From assembly GCA_963931925.1 (NCBI GenBank), contig OZ007580.1, forward strand, positions 609,001 through 673,000: a stretch of DNA of 64,000 bases, in the 5' to 3' direction. The notes below the pieces were generated by a model. That model worked only from the letters and a program-made list of their open reading frames with translations. It ran no database searches and was not told where the DNA came from. This DNA comes from Onchidella celtica. Taxonomy: Eukaryota; Mollusca; Gastropoda; Systellommatophora; Onchidiidae. This document shows positions 34,949 to 48,000 of this stretch, in pieces; position 1 is the first letter of the stretch, and each line of letters begins with the position of its first letter. The position numbers and the translations under genes are program-made.

Positions 34949-36126
34949 TGATTGATACGCCTTTCCTTAGCGGGGAAGTCGAAGCAGTCGTTGGTTTTTT
35001 TCCAGGCGCCCAGCTCATCATTGGTAATGTGTCTCGGGTAGTTTCCCCTTCCGAAGAGAATGTGCAGGCATGGTCACAATCAAAAGGTATTGACTTTTGT
35101 GCCGCAGTCGAGACACGTCGACAGGTAGGTGATAGGAGTAAGATTAGACCTTTGGCAACGCCAGCCGTCAACCTGGATATCACACCAGAGCGCTTGGCGA
35201 GATTACAAAAGGAGGATCCATCATTGAGTCCATGTTTCGGGGAAGCGCGAACAGAGAAAACGAGGAAATATAAGAACGGTTCATCTTCCCTTGTTATCCA
35301 GGCGGGCATTCTGTTCCGAAAGTATGTCACGGTGGCTTCCATTTTAAAGCAGGTCGTTGTGCCAGCGTTGCTAATTGCAACAGTATTGCATTTGGCACAT
35401 GATGTCCCATTAGCGGGTCATATGGGGATAACTAGAACCAAAGAAAGGGTTCTTAAGAATTTTTATTGGCCATCCGTCCACAGAGATGTACGATTGTATT
35501 GTAAGACGTGCAGTGCGTGCCAAAAGACGACACATAAGGGACGTACACCCCAGGCTCCTCTTCAAAAGATCCCCACGGTTTCGGAGCCGTTTAAAAAGGT
35601 TTCGATAGACCTTGTTGGCCCCATTCACCCAGCTACCGATAGGGGGAATCGATTTTTCTTAACGCTCATATGTAATGCTACGAGATGGCCAGAGGCGGTT
35701 CCTCTTCGGACCATAACGTCTGAAGCAGTCGCGGAAGCGTTGTTTGGAATTTTCGCTAGGGTGGGAATACCGGAACAAATTTTGTCTGATAGGGGTGCGC
35801 AATTTACTTCGGAAATGATGAAGGAATTGTTTCGCTTATTTAGCATACAACCCATCACTACCACCCCATATCATCCGCAGGCTAATGGCATGTGCGAGAG
35901 ATTGAACTCGACGCTAAAGTCGATGCTGCGTAAGGTAGCTGCTGATCGCCCTAAAGATTGGGATAGATATATCCCTGCAGTATTATTCGCGTATAGGGAG
36001 GTACGGCAGGAGTCAACGGGATTCTCTCCGTTTGAAATGTTGTATGGTCGTAGTCCTAGGGGTCCAACCGATGTTCTTCGGGACATGATGACGTCGCCAT
36101 CAATGATAACTGCTTTAGTTTTTTGA
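34936..36126 (+). CDS. Retrotransposon protease C-terminal part and integrase
   Basis: 396 residues. The protease tail is followed by an HHCC zinc-binding N-domain (H..GHMGITRTKERVLKNFYWP, CKTCSAC) and the integrase catalytic core. The triad is D at about 224 (SIDLVGP), D at about 284 (LSDRGAQF) and E at about 320 (GMCERLNST); the second D to E spacing is 35 residues as in DDE integrases. Conservation ends at LYGRSPRGPTDVLRDMM; the last dozen residues come from unrelated flanking DNA. The integrase C-terminal part is missing, so the protein is probably inactive. Confidence 0.9.
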   Translation: MAKIVIDTPFLSGEVEAVVGFFPGAQLIIGNVSRVVSPSEENVQAWSQSKGIDFCAAVETRRQVGDRSKIRPLATPAVNLDITPERLARLQKEDPSLSPCFGEARTEKTRKYKNGSSSLVIQAGILFRKYVTVASILKQVVVPALLIATVLHLAHDVPLAGHMGITRTKERVLKNFYWPSVHRDVRLYCKTCSACQKTTHKGRTPQAPLQKIPTVSEPFKKVSIDLVGPIHPATDRGNRFFLTLICNATRWPEAVPLRTITSEAVAEALFGIFARVGIPEQILSDRGAQFTSEMMKELFRLFSIQPITTTPYHPQANGMCERLNSTLKSMLRKVAADRPKDWDRYIPAVLFAYREVRQESTGFSPFEMLYGRSPRGPTDVLRDMMTSPSMITALVF

Positions 36127-36538
36127 ACATCTAAAATGAAGAAATGATCTTTGTACCAGAGTATAATTTTTTTATCACTTTGAAATAGGCTACTTATTTT
36201 CATCATCAGTATTTGAAATCAAAGCCTGAATGTTGGTGTCATCAGAAAAATTTATTATTGGTATTTTGGCGATTTCAGGTTTGCTGTGGCTGATTTATAA
36301 ACAATGACGTAGACTGTGTACATGTACATGGTGCAAAGGGCAGGAGACAGTACCGGTACACATTTCTGAGGTGCCTCAGTTTTTGTTTGAACAGAGACAA
36401 TGACATAAAACAACTTGAACTTGTACATGATGTGCTTTTCACACTACTGTTTGCCTTCAGTCTGACATAGTGGGGACGGCCTACAAGAAAATCCCGAATC
36501 CCCCGTTCTCTGCTTTTATTAACGATGCATAATATCCA

Positions 36539-36540
<2 letters not shown>

Positions 36541-36570
<30 letters not shown>

Positions 36571-36598
36571 GACAGAGAGAGACAGACAGAGAGAGAGC
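36541..36598. repeat. GA/GACA simple repeat
   Basis: GAGAGA and GACAGA units. The surrounding 36127-38549 is AT-rich intergenic DNA with no gene recognised. Confidence 0.8.
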
Positions 36599-38549
36599 GA
36601 ATGGAAGAGAGCCAGAATATTTATGATAACTGGCACTGTTTTTGATGCAGGCTGATCAACACATCTAATATTCCATGAAAACCAACATAATCTTGTATGA
36701 GGAAAAGAGGGTGGTTGAGAGATGCAATGAAATGTGATGCTGTATGGTGTATACATGTGGTGTATGTGGTGTAATGGGGGTATGTAAAGGATGATTCTAC
36801 TAATTACTCCGTGTCCAGTCTGTCAACCACACATGCCCAGTTTACTAAACAATCAGAAACTCAGTGGCCCCAACCATTTCTCTATTTTAATGGCAGCTTG
36901 AGAAACAAATGTACATAATTATATGTGTGTGTGTATGTATAGCAAGCATTAAAACATACGTATAATTTTCATACCTACACCTGTGTACAATGATGACCTA
37001 CATTCTGGTCATTTTGTCATTACTGATCAAACCATGGCCAGGTGGCTATAAGATTCGATCGAACATGACTATATTTTTATGTTCCGAGCCTACAAAACCA
37101 CATGTTTACACTAAAAAGATGTTAATCTGTCCATAATTGTAAAAAAAAAAGTCACAGATCAGGTTTGATCTTTCTGCAATTTCTTTCCATGGTACCATTT
37201 GAATAATGTTACATAATATGAAAATTCGGTGAGATTTTCTAATTTTCCCCAATGGTTCAGACATTCCATACATTGTGCCACAAAATAAAAGTACATGTAT
37301 TATTTATTAGATGTAAACATTTACTTTACTTATTTTGAATACAGGAGGGAATTTTGTGAATTCTGCTCTGATTTTCAGTTTTTCATATCTTTTATATTCA
37401 AGTGCTATATGTTAACTACTGGACCAAACTGAATGGTTTTATGCTCATGACATGAGCAAATATATACAATATACATGTAATTTGATATACTGTATTAATA
37501 AACTTTTGGCTCTTGGGCTTCATACTTATTTTTTCCTTCTTTGGGACTGCTGGGGTAGGAGATTTTTTGCCTGAAATTCTATTTATCGTAACACAGAAAA
37601 TAGGTCACCTATCACACAATCTCTTTTCAATTCCTAAACAAATTGGATGATGTTAAACTTCATCTAATGCACTTTCCACCCATATAACATGTCTATATTC
37701 TATGTAAAATAAGTTGACACCAGCAATTTTACTAGCATGCAATCTTTGAGACAACCTTCACTGGGTTTCAGAAATGGTAAAAATGTGTGAACTGCAGAGT
37801 CAATAATACATGTTACATTTGTATCTGGATTATCTCCCCATGGTCTATCAGTAATATTTGGATTATCCCCCTTGGTCCATCAATTATGTCTGGATTATGC
37901 CCCTTCTGTCCACCAATAACCTCAGGATCAACTTCCCTCGGCCCTCTGCTCAAGCTATGCAAGGGAACCTACTGTGGATGGGAAAGGCTTTTCTTTTGGA
38001 CAGAGAGAGTCATTAACTAGGTCATTAACAGTTGCCTACACATCAACAAAACCTTGTGGCAATTTTTGTCACACAGAATATCAAATATTCTGTCCATCTC
38101 TCCATCACGTGGAAAACATCCCACATTCAATGCATAATATTATGATGTTATTGTCCTAACAGCCAAACCTTGATCTGTAGGTCACAAATGGTAACTGCTG
38201 CAAACAGATACAAATCTGACAGCTCTAGTAAATATCAGTTGATCAAGTCCCCGTGCATTCAAATCTACATTTTCCTGCCAGTGAGAGCAACCTTAACCAT
38301 TCATTGGATAAATAAATACACATGTGTACATGACTGAGATACAATAAAAAATTCTGAGCATTTTTAAGACAAAAAACTTCCCATAAATTAATCTTTGTCT
38401 GGAATCTGACTAAATCAAATCTGTAAAAAATATCTTGAGCAAAATCAGAAGAAAAAATTCACCAAACAGCAAAAAGTTGTAGATATGGTTAACAGTAGGG
38501 GTATTGTTACATTAGAAAATGTGTAAACTCCATTCAAAACCAACACAAC

Positions 38550-39033
38550 AGGATACATGTACAGATATCAATAGTTCAGGACACATGTACAGATACCAAT
38601 AGTTCAGGATACATGTACAGATACCAATAGTTCAGGATACATGTACAGATACCAATAGTTCAGGATACATGTACAGATACCAATAGTTCAGGACACATGT
38701 ACAGATACCAATAGTTCAGGATACATGTACAGATACCAATAGTTCAGGATACATGTACAGATACCAATAGTTCAGGATACATGTACAGATATCAATAGTT
38801 CAGGATACACGTACAGGTACCAATAATTCAGGATACATGTACAGGTACCAATAATTCAGGATACATGTAGAGATACCAATAGTTCAGGACACATGTACAG
38901 ATACCAATAGTTCAGGATACATGTAGAGATACCAATAGTTCAGGATACATGTACAGATACCAATAGTTCAGGATACATGTACAGATACCAATAGTTCAGG
39001 ATACATGTACAGATACCAATAGTTCAGGATACA
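38550..39033. repeat. 28-bp minisatellite, about 17 copies
   Basis: Unit AGGATACATGTACAGATACC then AATAGTTC, with few variants (GGACAC, GTAGAG, AATAATTC). Confidence 0.93.
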
Positions 39034-40542
39034 AAATTGAGAACCCTAAACATTTTGTAACAAACAATTTCTGAGGTAAAAGTTTTCAGACCTTGAGCAG
39101 CTCAAAGAAAACAACAAAAATGAACTCACTTTTCCAGCATGTGACATTTGAATCTCTTGTGCTAAAAATAGGTAGTCCAAACTGCCCCGCTGAAGGGGCA
39201 AAATCCCATTTTGGCATAATTTTAGGCCAGCACTACAAGGATAATACTGCTGTGAGTTTATGTAAAATGGCATTTATCCTACATTAAAATAAAGTTCAAG
39301 TCTTCCTCTGTCAAAGTATATTATTTTTTGTATTGTTTATGTGTGTAGCCATGTGTTTTTATTGCTTGAACAAGACACAGTCTTGCCATTTTCACCCTGA
39401 GCCGCACATATCAATTTGACCCCCTCATAACAAAGGACCGCGGCGCATCGCGCCGATGTAGCGCACGTGTTTGAAAATAACTCACACAGAAAGCCAGATA
39501 AATGAGGTTTAATTCAATGTATTTTTCATCCTGTTTTTAGTTGAAATTCCTTTAAAAACCGTTTGTTGAAAAGTTTGTTGATCGAGAAACTGGTGGAAAC
39601 TTTAATAGATCAGGATCAAAATTATACGCAAATGAACCTCAACCTTTGCATTTTCAGGGTATGCCAAAGTTAGACTTAGGGCATGTTTCGCCGACTATTT
39701 TTATAGACCCACCCAATGCTCAATTTCGTCACCTTTTTCTGACACTCAGTGCTAAGTCAATGGTGACGCGGTTGACCTAATTTTCAATTAAGAAAAATTA
39801 AAACATTATTTTTGTCTCCCTTGTAAGAGTTCACACAAAATTGATGTCGGATGATGTTTGATGATTTTAAAAAAGTAAAATGAGATGCTTGTACTATATT
39901 TGTATCCCTCGAAAAAAAATTGAGCATATGTACACCCCCTTGACTTGAAAACTGATAATTTTTAATGCCGTGACTCAATAAACAGTCATTTTATGGGCAG
40001 TCAAAGTTGGACTATTGTGCAATCTGCAAAAGGTAGCAAATTCGAGGTGTTTTTTCACTTTTGAAAATGCCATAACTTTCAAACCCTTTACGCCAGAATG
40101 ACAAATTTGGTATCAAAATTCTTAGAAAATAAGCTCCATCAGATTAGACAATAACTGGTGAGTTGTGATAAAAAGTAAAAATCAGTTTGGACTACCTACT
40201 AAAAGTCTGCATGTCACAAACTGCCAAGTTCTGTCACATCTGAATTTCATCAACATCATCCCTCACATCTCAACATTGAGTAAGACTGCAAGACTGCAGT
40301 GGATATTGAGGACAGGGGACGGACAAACACAATCAAACTACCTGTATTTTAATTTTATGCCACTTTTGTATGCCATGAGTCTAAAATGATCAACGTTTGA
40401 GTTCCCCATTTACAAACAGGCAATCAAAGCCTATCTGAAACTCATAGAACTGTCTGTAGTAGTGCTGGGATAAATTTCTGTATAATCTTCTGATTCAGAT
40501 CTAACATAGCAAATGTTCATCTGAGTTTCATTTACTCCATGT
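39034..40542. other. Intergenic, nothing recognised
   Basis: Includes a GC-rich hairpin-like stretch at 39438-39470 (CGCGGCGCATCGCGCCG). No coding exon is supported. Confidence 0.4.
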
Positions 40543-40546
40543 TTAA

Positions 40547-41629
40547 CCCTTGTCCCACGTTGAGTGAACTCGTCCACGTAACGCCCTGTGCGCGGATAGC
40601 CATCGGCCAGTCAGCTGATTGTTTGTGTGTTGCCGATAACCTGGGAGGTCGGGTCAACCTGGTTCTTTTGAACATGTGCATCGTCTTTACTTTAGGACGC
40701 AAAAACAACAATAGTGGTGGATAAATGGTAAGTGACCCCTATGATATTTGGATAAAGTACTTGTGATGCTATGCAGTAAGTTCTGTTGTTAAATAGAACA
40801 ATAATATAGAATTTTCTGTATTTACATGCCGTTTAACACACATTTTATCCTTTTCCCCAAGACCTCCGAGCTTTTGTTTGTCCCTAGGTCAGGCCATTCA
40901 GGTGAACAAATTATTTTTTAAGCCAGGTGCTTAATTTACTAACCACATGTATCGTGGCATTGCCTACTCCCTCATCCACTATGTAAAGTTCCCATGTAAT
41001 GTTAGTTTTAGCAAGAGATTTGATTTCCAGCTCGTTGAGTACATACATGTAGTGAACAGCAGTTTAATCAAAGCAACACAATATCTCTCTAATCACTACA
41101 TGAAATAAAGACAACGACCAACAACAAAGTCGGTCATTTTCTCCCAGTTGTCCGTGATGAAAACCCTATCGACAGACGCCCTTATGCAGCATGCCCTAGT
41201 ATTACATCGGAAACAGTTTCTCAAATACGCACATGGCCCCTTTCTTCTCATTTCACAAGTAGACGACAACCAGCATTAAAGGCAAAAGTTTCCCTAAGAT
41301 TTTCCACAGTTTAAACTTCAGACCGTTAGTACTATTACACGAGTATGACGGATAGTTACGAATAGTTACAATGTAATAAATGTAATTGGACAATACCATT
41401 TTGTTAGACATATTAGGGGTGACAGGATAGATAAACATGTGAAAATAGTGTGGAAAAAAAAAAACGATAGACACAGCAACTGAATAGACAAAATACGTGG
41501 AGCAGCACTGCCATATATGTTGGCCTCCTGCAGGACCCGGTTAGCAGTATGTAGGCCACAATATTGGCCTCGCATCTCTCACGTGTTGAGCTGGAGAGGC
41601 CAATAGAGTGGCCTCACGTGGGACGAGGG
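40547..41629. mobile_element. piggyBac-like non-autonomous element, 1083 bp
   Basis: TTAA at 40543-40546 is followed by CCCTTGTCCCACGT; the other end is ACGTGGGACGAGGG followed by TTAA at 41630-41633. The terminal repeats match at 13 of 14 positions. TTAA duplication with CCCT ends is the piggyBac signature. There is no transposase frame inside. It lies about 400 bp beyond the carbonic anhydrase stop codon. Confidence 0.87.
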
Positions 41630-42031
41630 TTAATATCATAATACCTCCTTCTTTGTTTACATTCACAATATTATATTCTTTATACAGATTTAAATATGAT
41701 TTAGATATAGATCACATACATGTGATGTCCCCAAGCACAATATTGTCTTTAAATCGCTACATCATGACTATTAATATCTCTTTATACAGTATTCTATTAG
41801 GTCTGTACTAATATAAGAAATGTAGATAATGAGTGACATTGAACAGCTCTGTCATGATTATCATGGTTTTCACAAAAATGGTTAAAAGGAATCTCTCTTG
41901 GAGTGAAGAGATATCTCTGGTCCCTTGGAGTTCAGTTTATGGACTCCACTGTAAATTGTGTCTGTTCTGTCTCCATGGCGACTGCGGTATTCCAACAGTT
42001 TCCAGCAGTTTGTCCCTGTCTTCAGCTCAGT

Positions 42032-45000
42032 CTAAATCCTCAACTCTTCCAGTAACACATTGACTCCTGCATCATCCAGCAGTATAAACTTCCCACGAGA
42101 GGGACTGAACATGTGTAAGTCGCCACTTAAGACATCAAACCACATGGCATGGACCTGAAGCTGGCCAGATTTAATGAGTGGCTGCAGAAATGGGTACGTT
42201 TGGACATGACTGGCTTGCTCCAAAGTGTTGATCTGCACAAATACATCATATAAAAGTACGGGTCAGTTGTGTTTTGTTGCACAAAAAATCTAAAAATTTA
42301 AAATGGGTACGGAGGAGAAAATAGAATGATGTGTGTGCTAATGGAAGAAACTCTTTCTTCCAAGTCAGGTCGTTGTGTAGAGAAACATGGTTGAGTTTTG
42401 ATTGTCAGAGAAGCAGAGAGAGAAAAGAAAATGGACACATTAGCTGAACACTAAGGGAGCATCAGATAATATCTTAGGACTGGAGGTAAAGATAAGAAAT
42501 CATACAGGTGCATAGGTCATTTATTATTTGGTTGATGTATTATAAAACAATTACCATCTTTTAGCCAAACCAGTACAATCTGTCTCCATGGTAATTTGCA
42601 TTTTTTTCCCCTTCAAATTAAGCATTGAAAAATGTGTAAAATTTGAATTCAAATTTTGTGTTAAGAAATAATGACCGGCAACACAATAATTGTATTGTTG
42701 TATACACAAAAGTAAGGAAAAATAAAAAAAATAATCTTGCAATCTTTACATCATCCAATGATGCCTTGAGTTTGCCTTGAGGATGGGTCGCCAGAACAGG
42801 TAAAGTTTGAAAAAACTTTCACATGAAAAAAGTCCTGCAAATTGGTTGTAATATAAATCTACAAGGCAGCTCAAGTGTTCCTGGCTCAGAGATTTGTAGA
42901 GATAGCATGATCACGTATCTGACACTATCAAAGTACAAAATGATAAAATCAATGCTCGTGTAATTTCTAATGTGTTATGACTTTTTATAATTACAAGTAG
43001 AGTAAAAGCTTGTTTTCACTTTATAAAAGCAGTTCCTCATGGTTAAGGGAGGAAATTATTCAATAATTTTGGCAAGCATCTTTGCTTTATTTCTTGGACT
43101 TTATATTCTAGATGAATAGTCAACAGGATGAACCAATGGAAAATAAACAACAACAAAAACAAAAAACTACAGTGTTTTGCATCTTTTCTCAGGCAGGCCC
43201 AATGTTTACAAGTTTTAAGTTTCAGCTGCTTGTTTTAATTGATTTCTGTGTGTCTGTGAGCTGATGTCAAAGAAAACTACGGTTTGTCATTATATGAAAA
43301 GAAATAAAACAAATGATCAAGTCTGCGCCAACTCGCAACTATGGCATTTCACACAAATCTGTCTGTTCTTGTCTGCATGTACATCAGCTGGGGCGTTGTT
43401 TTTTTCCTCTTGGAGGCACTTGGGATATGTGTCTAGGTCTTTATTTTAGGAGAATTTGCTGCCCTTGGCATTTACACCTCACTTTTTCTTGTTGTGGCAG
43501 GGATTAGTTTTTTAGAATTCTGCCAGGGCAATGGCCTTGTATGGCCTGCTCTTTACGATTTCCAACTACCAAGGTATTTTTAATATGCGGAACATGCACA
43601 CGGGCCCTCCAAATTTCCTTACCCAAGAAGACTAGGTGCTCGATCCTACCTACCATAAGATGGGGGACAGAAAAGTATGAGAAAAATCCCCAAATTCCAA
43701 CATGTCTGCACTGACTGGGATTTGAACGTGGTACCTTCGGCATGAGAGGCGAGCACCCCCTCCCTAGATCACCGCTGCCCCACTCGGGGTAAGGGGCTTT
43801 TTCAAAGCTTAACCTGCCTAATTCGGCAACTGGGGATTTCCGATAGTGTATCCTAACGCCTATTTTGCCGAATGTTTCAATGCACCTCTAAGTCGAGCTA
43901 CAAAGTTAACCATACACTGCAAATAACTTCTGTTACTAATGGCTCGAACTATTATGAAGCCCTGCAATTGTCTTCCATCTCTTTTCGCAGTTTTTGAGCA
44001 GTTGAAGCATTCTTGTTTTTTGAAAAAAATTGGAAAATTCAGTATTTATCATGTCTGAACCATATGTCAATCGAAATGAATCAGATTTTGGTGAAGAATC
44101 TGAAGCAGAGAGCAATGATTATTATAGAAGCACGCTTTCTAGTGATTCCAAGGGTGGCGAAAGTAGCATTACATTGCCTAGATCTAGTCAGTGCACTAGT
44201 AATAGGGGCGGAGTGGTCTATAGTAGGTCTAGATCTAGAGGTGGGAGGGGGTGTGATAGGTATATAACAGCTAATCCTTGGGATGATTTGGAAGATTTGA
44301 TCTAAACTCAGTATGGCTTCCAGCAGAAACAAACAGGAGCACCAACACACAGTTCTACAAACTGATATGACAAACTAACATGCACAAAACATTTTGAAAA
44401 TAAATGAAAAAATCATTCTACAATGATCTGACACTTTACTGATACATGTATATGTACTGTACATCTAAACCATAAGCAATGCTCAAGACATCTAGTTAAG
44501 TTTATAAAAAGAGCTGGAACATAAGTTTACATTAATTTTTTTTTCTATAAATGGCACAAATCCAAGATGACTGATGGTCACATGACCCTAATTTGAATAT
44601 TAGCATAATAAATGTTAAGAATATAATATGACAGCGTTCTGATGAAAATCTTAAACATTCTATCCAAGTTTTTATTGAGTTATGAATATTTTTGTCCAAC
44701 ACTTCTTTTTCATCCTGGTCTCTCAAATCAGGGCAGCATTCTAGAGAATATTAGTATTACACGTATTCAATAGGCAGGTTATGTGTTAAAACTGTGTTCA
44801 TTTTACTTTTACAGTTTAAGAGGTGAAATGGCTAGATCTATGCCTACGGAGCTAAGGGGCTAAATGTTGTTGTTCCTTCAGCCAAACTGAGCCAAAAACA
44901 AGAGTGGAAATGGTTTTCGTTTTGTCAGAAAGGGGCATCACTTGAGGCAAACGGAAATGTCTTTTCATAAAGTGTTCCAGTGATTTCCATGTTAGTTTGG

Positions 45001-48000
45001 CATCAACTGATGAACATTAGAAAAGAATTGCGAGCGAGTGTAGAAATCATTTCTAGAAGGACAGTAGACAGTGTAAACATGTTGTGTTGATTGTTTACGG
45101 CCATACTATTTCCTAACTGGAATCCTCACATATCAGTTTCCCTGAAGGCTGAAGCTTACACATGATACGTATTTGTAAATGTGGACAGCATGTTTTGTTT
45201 AGCTTCGTTTTAATTTCTGGTTGACTGGAGAAAATACATTCTGTTACAATGTCCTGAAAAAGAGAAATAACAGTACACCTAAACCTGATGGCCAAATGAT
45301 GTGCTATTCCTGGATGTCAAACCTGGCTCTAGCAGTGAATTACATTTCATTTGTGTACTATATCATTATGGCCAAGAAATCTCACACTGTTTGACATTGT
45401 TTAATGGTGCTAGATGGACAAAGGAAATGAAAACCTGGATTGAATCATTTCAAATCCAACTAAATGTTCCACTGCGGTGAGAGAACAAAAACATCTCAAT
45501 GACGGTACATGTAATTTGGCATAGTGTATGCTACTACAGAACCTTTGCACTTACCAACAAAAAAAAGACACAAACAAAATTATATCAAATTGTCCATGTT
45601 GGTTTTCAACATTTCCTTACAGCAATGACGGATTGTGACAAAACACCAGCTTAGGCACAGCCCCCACCACCCACACACACACAGAGGGAGGGAGAGAGAG
45701 AGAGAGAAAGAGGCATACAGAGGAAAGAATTTGCTGTACAGCCAGCTGTAAGGTCAAGAGATTTTTTACCTGTGAAAATTTATCTTGAATACAAAATTGT
45801 TTGTCTGGGTCAATAACTGAGTGAATTTGTCTCTGTCCCAAATTTACAGAAAAAGTGAGTGGCTCTTTCTCTAGTTGTGCTGTCTTTTCCTCAGAAAACA
45901 GCTCATTGAATTTCACTGCTGTCCGATGTCCTCCAAAAGCGATCCAAGTTTTGAGAGGTGAGTGTTGATGATAAAGTTTGTGCTCACAGTGATGTCTCAT
46001 GTCATACAGGGCATTAATGGCCTGGTGGAGGAGACAGCAAACATGTGATATCTTGCTCAATCATTAGTTCAAGTCACAGGATCAACACAGTTTAGATTCA
46101 AACTTTAATATCCATGAAAGAAACTTGAACACAAGTAAAATAGTTTTGAGTGCACAACAAGTAATTGTTACCATGTCAATCAAGTCACATATTGCAGGTC
46201 ATCGGCTGGCCAATGTGGAAATCCCTGGACACACATTTTATACATCATTAAACATGATTGATAGCAGAAACTGTCTTGCTCTGAAATCTAAATGATAAAA
46301 AATAAAAACGTGGGATTTTTATGCTCATACAGCTCTGATTTGCATAAAATTTTGAAGGTGCCTTTCTTTTGCCTTGCAGAAGTTGTTAGGGTTTTTTTGT
46401 TTTTGGAGTATTTTTTTAAACTTTACTTTGCTTTGTGTTGCTGACTGATCACCCTCCGATAACTTTTTTTCACAAGCATAAATATGACTGATTACATGAA
46501 CACTTCCTGCCGGCTGCTTTAAACTATTTCAACGAGGGTCTAGACGCAGAAGGTTTTTTTTTTTTTGGAAGGGCTTTGGCAGGGACACTGAACACACAAC
46601 TCATCCTTTCCTCTAGTCTACTTACAAACATTTCCATCCAGCACTTCTTTCTTTTTTTCTACATGAGCTCAGAACAAAAAAAACAAAAAAAAGAAAGAAA
46701 AACTCATGTGAGTCATCAGTACAGCCAATCAGAATCGAGTAAATAAAGCGCTGGCGACTAAAATTAGAACACAGTCATTTCCATTTAATGCCTTGTCCTT
46801 TGTCATTCATAGAATGGGAGCAGTTACTACATGTTCATGATTTTTCTTTTCTTCATTGAGACAGAAGAGGACGTCATTCTATATCATGTGTAAAAATATC
46901 TCACACAACAGAATACAAATCAAAATATGATCAAATTGTCTATCTCAGTTCACTAATTCCACTTACAATCAGTTTCCTCTTCCTCCTATAGAAGTTTTTA
47001 CACTGTAGCGCCCTCCTGTTGTGACTCTGAACTGAACAATGAACACTAATCTAAAACCGAGACTTCCCTTGTTTTGCTATGTTATGTCGTTACTTTCGTA
47101 TGGCTTCAGTATATATACGCCCTACACCTTTACTGTATTATGGGCCAACAGCTTTAGGCCGAGGCCCCCAAGAAACCAAAGGATCTCAGATGTATTGTGC
47201 ATGCCAACTGTGACCATGTTAGACCAAGAAACGCTCATCTCTTGAGCTCTGTCATTTGTGTAATAAAACTGTCGTCGTGAGATTTGTGAAATGATTTTCT
47301 CGTCTGTGTTGATCAAGCTGTGGTTTGTGGAATCCTTAAATTGGTGACCCCGACTCTGAACACGATAGATCCTGTGTTATAACCTCAATCACTATGTCCC
47401 AGCCTCAAAAGGAGTCAGCAGAAACACTGCTCTCAAATTTAACATCGCAACTTCAACTAATCGTGCGGCAGCCCAGCAGTCAAGACAACGCAGTTTCGAT
47501 AAAATTGCCAGACTTTTGGACCACATCCCCAGAGGTATAGTTTGCTAGAGTGGAGGCCCAGTTTGGCACGAAGAGCATTACACAGGACCAAACAAAATAT
47601 GATTATGTAGTGAGTGCTCTGGATGCCAAAACAGCTGAGAAGATACAAGATGTCCCCGTTAACCCTCCAAATGCAGAAAAATATGTCACTTTGAAAAAGG
47701 CCCTCACCAAAGCTTTCAGCAAATCACAAGCCCAGAAAGACAATGAACTTTTAAACCTAAACGGGCCGGAGGACAGAAGACTCACCGCTTTGTTACGAAA
47801 AATTAATGCATTAAATGATGACTCCCTGACTTTGAAGAGGGCATTATTCCTTTCAAACCTTCCTTCAGAAGTTGCGGCCTTCTTGCAGGACAGGATTTTC
47901 GTGACCTCGAAAAACTTGCCGAGGCTGCTGACTGTATTTGTGAATCACATTCTGCAAGCGTACAACAAGTTCATCCGACACACGCCTTCCATCCACCTAC

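Larger units (their letters stand above)
31373..36088 (+). mobile_element. Ty3/Gypsy-type LTR retrotransposon, truncated at its 3' end
   Basis: Order: 5' LTR (31373-32347), primer-binding site, leader, gag, protease and integrase, then an abrupt end inside or just after the integrase region near 36088. No reverse transcriptase/RNase H lies between protease and integrase and no 3' LTR is present. The gag-protease-integrase order is that of Gmr1-like elements, where RT follows integrase; if so, truncation removed RT-RH and the right LTR. It lies in intergenic DNA. Confidence 0.88.

Noticed and set aside
45113-45295. Possible extra carbonic anhydrase exon with acceptor at 45255
   Set aside because: Exon 3 (ends DKFSQ) joins exon 4 (starts INTLEQ) directly in phase and in family order; the extra peptide has no counterpart.
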